NCBI GenBank assembly: GCA_910587195.1
Contig: CAJUKL010000013.1
Coordinates: 1 to 55,782, forward strand
Direction of reading: 5' to 3'
DNA length: 55,782 nucleotides
From: an uncultured Clostridia bacterium
Lineage (GTDB): Bacteria; Bacillota; Clostridia; Lachnospirales; Anaerotignaceae
Shown here: positions 50,124 through 55,782 of the stretch, in pieces
Layout: each line of letters begins with the position of its first letter
Position numbering within the stretch: position 1 is the first letter of the stretch
The notes under the pieces: generated by a model
The model's database searches: none
Told to the model about the DNA's origin: nothing
What the model saw: the letters and a program-made list of their open reading frames with translations, nothing else
Position numbers and translations under genes: made by a program

Positions 50124-50831
50124 TTATCTTGTTCTATTTTTTGAAAAATAATTTTTGATGAGTTGTATATTCCATTTTAGTATAAAGATGATAAACAGTA
50201 CAATAAGCAAGGCGAATGCCAGCAAGGCAATACTTGCAAAAATAATAGCTAAGGATAATAAATGCGGTAAGAAGGTAAGAGAAAATCCCAAACAAAGTAT
50301 GCCAACTATACCGCAACATACGAAAAAAATTGCTGCTACAATTCCAAATCCATAGAAAAACACGGTAAAAAAGAATTGTAAAAAGGCAAATATGCAAAAA
50401 ACAAAAATAGATTTTATGAGTGAAAAAATGGTTGATGTTCCTTGTTTAATGTCACTTTTGATAGAAGAACTTTTTTGACTTTCTGCTTGTCGTACAGAAG
50501 CCATTTTATCACTTGCATGCTGGAATGTTTTTGTTGTTTCCTTTTTTAAAGTAGTAAATGCTTTTTCGGTTCCTTCTTTTACGCTGTGTAACATTTGGTC
50601 AATCATTTCTGTTTTGCTTTCTTTGTTGTCTGCGCCCAGTTCCTCTATAAATTGTTGTGCAATAATTTCAGGGTCGCCTAATTTTGCAGAAATTTCTGTA
50701 TCTGTTTTGTTTTGCCTTCTTCCGTCGTCAAAATATTCTCCATAATCTCTTAAAATATCATTAATTTCTGATTTAGAAAGATGTTTTTTTAAAAGATTTT
50801 CCAAAGCCTGTAAATAGCTTTCTTTTGTCAT
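50124..50831 (-). CDS. DUF1700 (HAAS) membrane protein
   Basis: The N-terminus MTKESYLQALENLLKKHLSK...DILRDYGEYFDDGRRQ is the HAAS domain that signals pairing with a PadR regulator. A charged linker and three or four C-terminal membrane helices follow. The ATG at 50831 (235 residues) lies after AAAGGA; longer frames upstream overlap padR. It sits between padR and the DUF4097-like gene. Confidence 0.85.
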   Translation of the reverse strand: MTKESYLQALENLLKKHLSKSEINDILRDYGEYFDDGRRQNKTDTEISAKLGDPEIIAQQFIEELGADNKESKTEMIDQMLHSVKEGTEKAFTTLKKETTKTFQHASDKMASVRQAESQKSSSIKSDIKQGTSTIFSLIKSIFVFCIFAFLQFFFTVFFYGFGIVAAIFFVCCGIVGILCLGFSLTFLPHLLSLAIIFASIALLAFALLIVLFIIFILKWNIQLIKNYFSKNRTR

Positions 50832-50865
50832 AATATCAGTCCTTTCTTTTATAATAATACGATTG

Positions 50866-51201
50866 TTATAAGTCAATGCCTTCATTTTTTGGTTTTCCCT
50901 GTAAAATATCATTGACCATATTTGAAAATTCTTGCCAGTCATTTTTTAAAGAGCCTAGATAAGCTTTTCCCTTTTCGGTTATGTGGTAATATTTTCTAGC
51001 GGGTCCGATAGTGCTTTCCTTTAAATAAGTTACAAAATATTCTTCTGTTGTCAGACGGCGTAATATGGGATAGACTGTCCCTTCATTAATGTCTGTATAG
51101 GAGGCAATACTTTGTACAATTTCATAACCATACCTATCTTTTTCTGCAATCAATGCGAGCACACACATTTCAATAATCCCTTTTCTAAATTGTGTATTCA
51201 T
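50866..51201 (-). CDS. PadR-family transcriptional regulator
   Basis: A 111-residue winged-helix protein: FRKGIIEMCVLALIAEKDRYGYEIVQ, NEGTVYPILRRLTTEEYF and GPARKYYHITEKGKAYL are classic PadR motifs. It should repress the DUF1700/DUF4097-like operon it heads. The gene reads divergently from the blaI-type gene, with repeat copy M between them. Confidence 0.93.
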   Translation of the reverse strand: MNTQFRKGIIEMCVLALIAEKDRYGYEIVQSIASYTDINEGTVYPILRRLTTEEYFVTYLKESTIGPARKYYHITEKGKAYLGSLKNDWQEFSNMVNDILQGKPKNEGIDL

Positions 51202-51216
51202 ATCTCCCCTCCTTTA

Positions 51217-51372
51217 CGCTTTCTTAACGCTTTCTTGAAAGAAAGCATTGAATTTTGTGCGAAACTTCGTTTCGCTGCTGTGCTTTGGATTTGAATAGTT
51301 GTTATAGTAGAACGACAACGGAGCACCAACGGTTAAAATTTTTAATTTGTTCCATTTTTTCAAAAAAACAAT
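51217..51372 (+). repeat. Composite palindromic repeat, copy M
   Basis: CGCTTTCTTGAAAGAAAGC; GCGAAACTTCGTTTCGC; a spacer with GTAGAACGACAACGGAGCACC and TTTAATTTGTTCC; then it stops. It shares the GCGAAAC/GTTTCGC pair with copy I. Confidence 0.85.
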
Positions 51373-51471
51373 TTTTAGTTCTTGTTATTGTAATGTAGTC
51401 ATTATAACATACTACTATGCAATAAACAATACCTGTTATAAAATAATATCTTAAAAATTTATTAAGAAAAC

Positions 51472-51522
51472 TTGACAAAAATATCCTACAAGTGTAAGAT
51501 ATTATTAAATCATACAAATGTA
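51472..51522 (+). promoter_or_regulatory. blaI-type promoter with two BlaI/MecI operators
   Basis: TTGACA (51472-51477), 17 bases, TAAGAT (51495-51500). TACAAGTGTA (51487-51496) lies in the spacer and TACAAATGTA (51513-51522) near the start site. Both match the TACAnnTGTA core bound by BlaI/MecI repressors, indicating autoregulation. Confidence 0.85.
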
Positions 51523-51534
51523 GGAGTTGATACT

Positions 51535-51924
51535 ATGAAATTAACACGTTTACCAGATACAGAACTAGAAGTGATGAAAGTGGTATGGCAAAAAGGAAAT
51601 GGCGTTTCTACTTCCCAAATTAAAGAAGTGCTAGACCAACAAAGAAATTGGAATATCTCTGCTTTACAAACTTTATTAAACCGTCTGATTGACAGAGGCT
51701 TTTTAACAAGCTATAAAAAAGGCAAAAATAAATTATATGATATTATGGTGCCAGAAGAAAGGTATTTAGCCTTTGAAAATCGTTCTTTTTTAAAAAAGTT
51801 AAATGAAAATTCTGTTACAAAATTAGTGGCTTCTCTTTATCATAGCCGAAGCATCAGCCAAAAAGATTTACAGGAATTAGCCGAGTTTATAGAACAAAAT
51901 ACAGAAGGTGATAAAAATGTCTGA
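51535..51924 (+). CDS. BlaI/MecI-family repressor
   Basis: A 129-residue winged-helix repressor: LPDTELEVMKVVWQKGNGVSTSQI, WNISALQTLLNRLIDRGFL and YKKGKNKLYDIMVPEERY fit the Penicillinase_R family. It starts at ATG 51535 after GGAG. It overlaps the downstream sensor gene by 8 bases, and two operators lie in its promoter. The partner protease should cleave it on a cell-wall or envelope signal. Confidence 0.92.
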   Translation: MKLTRLPDTELEVMKVVWQKGNGVSTSQIKEVLDQQRNWNISALQTLLNRLIDRGFLTSYKKGKNKLYDIMVPEERYLAFENRSFLKKLNENSVTKLVASLYHSRSISQKDLQELAEFIEQNTEGDKNV

Positions 51925-54445
51925 AACCATATTGTTATGTGTATTTGAGGCAGTTGTAAAAACATCTTTGGGTATGATTCCATTTTTGGCAATACTATTG
52001 CTTTTGGAAAATGCTTTTCGAAAACAATATAGTGCAATATGGAAATATAGTTTGTGCTTTTTAGTATTATTACGTTTGTTGATTCCTGTTTATACAGGAA
52101 AAGATAAAGATTTGAATATAGGCAGTTTGGTACCAAAAATGGAGGTCACAAAAATACAAAATGTTAAAAAGCCTGAAAAAGAAACACAAAAAAAGCCTGA
52201 AAAAATAGAAACTTATATCATTCCGGACATACCAGATATTACACCGCTTTTTATGACAAAAATTTCTAGTCTGCCCAATCTATCAAGGCAATCCTTTTTT
52301 TCTCCTCTTAAAAAAACGCTTGCTTTTGTTTGGCTTTTTGTTATACTCGCAAAGCTGTTTTATTTGATGGTGCAATATATTTTGTTTTATCAAAAAGTGA
52401 TGCGCTGGCGAATGTCACCCTGTCAAAAAAACACATTAGAAATATATCATGTAATTTGTAAAGAAATGAATCTTAAAAAAGTACCACCACTTTTTGTTTG
52501 TCATGCTATTGCAAGCCCTATGTGCTTTGGTTTTTTCCAAAAAGGAATTTATCTTTTAAAAGAAGAATTGCCAGAACAAAAAATGAAATTAATAATTAAG
52601 CATGAACTATGCCACTATCAAAGAAAAGATTTAAACTATCAATTTTTATGTGTTGTAGTGTCTACCCTTCATTTTTTTAACCCTTTTGTACTTGCTTTTG
52701 TAAAAATGGCAGAAAGAAATATTGAATTGTCTTGCGACACTATTGTCATGAAAAATGGTTCTGATGAAAAAAGAAAATTATATAGCACAATGTTATGGGA
52801 AATGATAAAAAATAGTAACACTGTGTTGTCCAATCACTTTGCAAAGGAGGGAAAGTATATGAAAAAAAGATTTGAAAATATATTAGATACAGCACCCAAA
52901 AAAAAGGGTACTTCATTATTATGTCTGTTTGGTATTCTTTATCTTTTAAGTTATGGCTTTAACATATTTGCACCAGAACAGCAGTTAACACTCTTATTTT
53001 ATTTTTTTAATTTGTTTGCTTTGTTTACTTTTTGTTTTGTGATGCAGATAAAGGAAAAAAGAAAAATACGATTCTGTACAATGCTATTATTGTGCTTGTC
53101 TGTCAATGGTTTATTACTTGGCTGTAGTCAAAATGATAAAATAGAAAACAGCCCAGAACAAAAACGATATAGTCAACAGGAAGTAGAAAATCTTTTTCAA
53201 TGGAAAACAGATTATGTAGGTGATAATTCCGCAGTAGGAAATTTATTGTCAGAGTTAGGTACACCAGAGGGCATAAAACAAAATGGTTTTGAGATACAAA
53301 GCAATGTGGAGCCTTATGGTATTGTTGTATATTATGAAATAGAAGATGGCAAAGCAGAAGAAAAAAGAAATATGATTTATAAAAATACCATAATATTATT
53401 TAGCTTAATTGGAAATTTGGAATATGTCAATTATTCTATTTCACAAAAAGATAAGGAAGAAATCACGTTTTCCTTTACAAGAGAGGGTATGATTTCAGAA
53501 GGTGCGATTGTTTTAATGGATGATATTTTAGAAGGGTATACAGACAGTGCTGATTCTTACCGCTACTTTTTAGAATCTATCGAAAAAACAGAACAAAACA
53601 CAAAGGAAGAATGGCAAACAGAAATAGAAAATGATTTAGATAAGATTGTAAATAATAAACAAGTGGCACTTCACTCAGATACACAAAAATATATTGATAG
53701 TTCGCGGGAAAGTTATGACAAAATTGTAGAGAAGGGAGAACAAGCATTATATTATCTGCTAGAGGAGTTTGAAAAAGGTAATGCAGAGGGATTGCGTGGA
53801 GAGATTATCAAAAATATTTGTCAGGAAATATTAAAAGAATATGTAGGAAAAACTCCAAACACAAGTCCCCCTATAGAAGCACAAGAGTGGTATGAAGATT
53901 ATAAAAATAACTATCATGGTGTTTATCCTTATTATAGTAGTATTGCAGAAAATATTGCAATGGGCGATTCTATTTTAATGAGCAATATCAAGGAAGTATT
54001 AACAGAAATGGAAAAGCAATATCAAAGTAAAGAACTTACAATGATGTCTTTATTGATTTTTTCGCCACCAAACGGACTACAACACCAATATCATGATGTT
54101 ATAAAAACGAATTATTATGTAAAAGTAAACTGTCATTTTTTTACCATGCTGGAGCAAAACAGAGGAAAAATATTGTACTTAACAGGTAATCATATCATAC
54201 CTGTAAAAATTTCTTTTGAACAAAAAGAGGATGTGATAACCTTAAAAGAAGTTCGTCTAAAAGGAAACGAAAGCTTTGAAATCTTTTGCGCAGAAGATGA
54301 CAAGATAGCAAATTGGATAACAGAAACATCTGACTTTCCTTCTTTTTTAGATAACTTGGAACAAGAATTAAAAGATTATGTTTCTAAAAATGAAATTAAG
54401 GTAGATTATTATTGTATTGATGGAAAAACAATCATGCCTTTTTAA
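51917..54445 (+). CDS. BlaR1/MecR1-type M56 metalloprotease with DUF4825 and a large C-terminal extension
   Basis: An 842-residue membrane sensor-protease. N-terminal helices precede the M56 domain with HELCH (about residues 229-233) as zinc motif. More helices follow, then a Cys preceded by LLLG (LLLGCSQND), where an extracytoplasmic part begins. DUF4825 (YVGDNSAVGNLLSELGTPEG...) is at about 410-500. The last 300 residues are helical and unfamiliar (DSSRESYDKIVEKGEQALYYL). No penicillin-binding SxxK domain is seen, so the signal is not clearly a beta-lactam. Confidence 0.88.
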   Translation: MSETILLCVFEAVVKTSLGMIPFLAILLLLENAFRKQYSAIWKYSLCFLVLLRLLIPVYTGKDKDLNIGSLVPKMEVTKIQNVKKPEKETQKKPEKIETYIIPDIPDITPLFMTKISSLPNLSRQSFFSPLKKTLAFVWLFVILAKLFYLMVQYILFYQKVMRWRMSPCQKNTLEIYHVICKEMNLKKVPPLFVCHAIASPMCFGFFQKGIYLLKEELPEQKMKLIIKHELCHYQRKDLNYQFLCVVVSTLHFFNPFVLAFVKMAERNIELSCDTIVMKNGSDEKRKLYSTMLWEMIKNSNTVLSNHFAKEGKYMKKRFENILDTAPKKKGTSLLCLFGILYLLSYGFNIFAPEQQLTLLFYFFNLFALFTFCFVMQIKEKRKIRFCTMLLLCLSVNGLLLGCSQNDKIENSPEQKRYSQQEVENLFQWKTDYVGDNSAVGNLLSELGTPEGIKQNGFEIQSNVEPYGIVVYYEIEDGKAEEKRNMIYKNTIILFSLIGNLEYVNYSISQKDKEEITFSFTREGMISEGAIVLMDDILEGYTDSADSYRYFLESIEKTEQNTKEEWQTEIENDLDKIVNNKQVALHSDTQKYIDSSRESYDKIVEKGEQALYYLLEEFEKGNAEGLRGEIIKNICQEILKEYVGKTPNTSPPIEAQEWYEDYKNNYHGVYPYYSSIAENIAMGDSILMSNIKEVLTEMEKQYQSKELTMMSLLIFSPPNGLQHQYHDVIKTNYYVKVNCHFFTMLEQNRGKILYLTGNHIIPVKISFEQKEDVITLKEVRLKGNESFEIFCAEDDKIANWITETSDFPSFLDNLEQELKDYVSKNEIKVDYYCIDGKTIMPF

Positions 54446-54460
54446 ATTTTAGGAATTCTC

Positions 54461-54489
54461 TTGAAAAAATGACGATAAGTTGCTAAAAT
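54461..54489 (+). promoter_or_regulatory. Promoter of the TPR-DUF2185 gene
   Basis: TTGAAA and TAAAAT with a 17-base spacer, 45 bases before the ATG. Confidence 0.6.
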
Positions 54490-54533
54490 AATGTCATAAT
54501 GTTTAAGAGAGATGGAAAAGAGCTGAGCCTTTT

Positions 54534-55391
54534 ATGAAACAAACTTTATTAGAAAATTTGCAAAAACTTTATGATGAAAAAAAATATCAAACAGTAATAG
54601 ACCGCTTACTAGAAATAGAACCAGAATTATGGGGATATGATTTGACTTGCTTGTTTGCTCGTGCGCTGAACGAAATCGGTGAATATGAAGATGCAGAAGG
54701 TTATCTTTTAAAAGTGGCGCAGGAAGGCAGAAAAGATTATATGTGGCATGTCAGAATAGGATATACTTATTTTTTGCAAAAAAAATATAAAAATTCCATT
54801 GAAATGTTCCGGAAAGCCTTAAAATTACAACCGAATAATCAAGAAATCCTTCTTTTTTTAACCTTGGCAGAAGGAGCACAAAAAAAAGAAAATATACATG
54901 AATATCTAAATGGGTTGATTACTACCCTTAAAAAAATAGGCGATGATGCAGAAAAAATGAATGTGATTCAAGATGTAAAACAGATTATAGAACGGTTACC
55001 TAAAAACGAAAGTATCTTAAACAGCCATACTCTATTAAGAAATTTAAAAGATGATAGCATGACATTTCCTATCAATGAAAATTTATTAGAAGATTGGGAA
55101 GGTTCCAGAAATTGTTTTGCAACCAATCGCATTATTGTGGAAGGAGAAAAAATTGGTTTTATGTATCGGGATATTCCAAAAGAAGGGCGAGATGACAGCG
55201 GCTGGAGATTTATAGCAGGAGATGAAAGCAGCGAATATATGGCAGATGAACAAAATTTTGGCTTATATGATTTGAATTTGCTTTGTAATTATGACCCTGC
55301 TATTATTCCTTTTTTGTATGCGGAATATGGAAAGGCATATTATAGAGATGAACAAGGAATTTTTAGAGAAGTGGATTCTGAAAATTCTTGA
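54534..55391 (+). CDS. TPR protein with C-terminal DUF2185 (Imm33-like) domain
   Basis: A 285-residue soluble protein. TPR-like helices cover about 1-150 (FARALNEIGEYEDAEGYLLK, VRIGYTYFLQKKYKNSIEMF). The C-terminal domain has TNRIIVEGEKIGFMYRD, DSGWRFIAGDESSEYM and NFGLYDLNLLCNYDP, the DUF2185 pattern also called Imm33, found in toxin immunity proteins. No toxin gene is adjacent, so an immunity role is only a possibility. The ribosome site is weak. Confidence 0.8.
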   Translation: MKQTLLENLQKLYDEKKYQTVIDRLLEIEPELWGYDLTCLFARALNEIGEYEDAEGYLLKVAQEGRKDYMWHVRIGYTYFLQKKYKNSIEMFRKALKLQPNNQEILLFLTLAEGAQKKENIHEYLNGLITTLKKIGDDAEKMNVIQDVKQIIERLPKNESILNSHTLLRNLKDDSMTFPINENLLEDWEGSRNCFATNRIIVEGEKIGFMYRDIPKEGRDDSGWRFIAGDESSEYMADEQNFGLYDLNLLCNYDPAIIPFLYAEYGKAYYRDEQGIFREVDSENS

Positions 55392-55514
55392 GAGTTATAA
55401 AGATTCATTTTTGTTTAGCTTGTCAAGTTATAAAAATTGGAAGTTGATTGACAGGCTGAACAAATTTCTTTATTTTCTAAAGCAAGAAAAAAAGAACATG
55501 ATTGGGAGGATATT

Positions 55515-55571
55515 ATGAACATTGTTTCATCGGCGACAAAACGAAATTGGCATAAATTAAAAGACAATTAG
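55515..55571 (+). pseudogene. Truncated 18-codon gene start, cut by repeat copy N
   Basis: ATG at 55515 follows GGGAGG with good spacing and reads MNIVSSATKRNWHKLKDN before a stop. The opening (NIVSSATxxNWxKL) is like the N-terminus of N-6 DNA methylase-type proteins that I recall, which continue for hundreds of residues. The composite repeat starts right at the stop, so the gene seems truncated at this point. Confidence 0.4.
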
Positions 55572-55572
55572 A

Positions 55573-55782
55573 AAAACCTTAAGACCTTGGGCGTTGCCCA
55601 ACCCCCACCAACTTTTTTGAAAAAAAGTTGGACAAAAAACTTTACCTCTCGCTAACAGAACAGATTCTAAATTTTTGTCGTTGGTGGTTCGTTGTCGTTC
55701 AGCCACAACAACTGTTCAAGTGCAACACACAGCAGCAAAACGCTAGTTTTGCACAAAAGTTCTTTGCTTACTTTCTTTCAAG
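55573..55782 (-). repeat. Composite palindromic repeat, copy N (runs off the window)
   Basis: Read on the minus strand: CTTGAAAGAAAG; GCAAAACTAGCGTTTTGC; a spacer with GAACGACAACGAACCACCA; CCAACTTTTTTTCAAAAAAG; TTGGGCAACGCCCAA. The first module continues past the window edge. Confidence 0.85.

Noticed and set aside
51908..51916. GTG start for the M56 protease three codons upstream
   Set aside because: The ATG at 51917 has better spacing (8 bases) from GAAGG; the GTG overlaps that site.
54534..55391. Toxin-immunity pair involving the DUF2185 protein
   Set aside because: No toxin-like gene lies on either side. Upstream is the M56 protease and downstream a truncated fragment and a repeat.
1..55782. 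tRNA, rRNA genes, CRISPR arrays, complete prophage or complete insertion sequence
   Set aside because: I looked for typical tRNA arms, rRNA segments, regularly spaced repeats and transposase frames on both strands and saw none in this window.

Overview
This is an AT-rich Gram-positive chromosome segment. It most resembles an anaerobic, spore-forming Clostridia genome of the Lachnospirales type, perhaps close to Anaerotignum (inference). The pointers are rpsD lying inside the alpha operon, a KOW protein between map and infA, an extended L17, a clostridial flavodiiron-rubredoxin-reductase fusion, a T-box in front of proS, and a sigma-K-like promoter in front of a Cys-rich coat-like protein.

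Layout. Positions 1-435 hold a degraded open-frame fragment, a short match to the end of guaA, and the terminator of the ribosomal operon. From 16.8 kb down to 0.4 kb on the minus strand runs the S10-spc-alpha superoperon: rpsJ-rplCDWB-rpsS-rplV-rpsC-rplP-rpmC-rpsQ-rplNXE-rpsZ-rpsH-rplFR-rpsE-rpmD-rplO-secY-adk-map-KOW-infA-rpmJ-rpsMKD-rpoA-rplQ. Next come an IS605-derived remnant, a large repeat block, and the Cys-rich sporulation-like gene. After these lie leuS, a small RHH/SLOG gene pair bracketed by inverted repeats, T-box-proS, and infC-rpmI-rplT with an L20-type leader.

From 26.7 kb the window holds housekeeping and accessory genes: the flavodiiron protein (plus a Fur-like box), hisF standing alone, endonuclease V, a ROK glucokinase, a small RelA-type synthetase, a lipoprotein, an ECF sigma/anti-sigma operon, and an M50-like protein lacking one zinc ligand. 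On the minus strand scpA-scpB-dacF-rsuA-type synthase-pentapeptide protein form an operon, followed by a CBS-type inorganic pyrophosphatase. The right end carries a COG2509 flavoprotein, a chemoreceptor, PadR-DUF1700-DUF4097-like genes, a BlaI/BlaR1-type pair with two clear operators, and a TPR-DUF2185 protein.

The most striking signal is a family of composite repeats in at least 14 intergenic gaps. They are built from short palindromic modules kept mostly in the same order. Between copies the stems change on both arms so that pairing is preserved. One copy sits between rplF and rplR, one supplies the stop codon of hisF, two face each other around the RHH/SLOG cassette, and one truncates a small ORF at the right edge. 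A second layer of IS200/IS605-type hairpin remnants without transposase is also scattered through the gaps.
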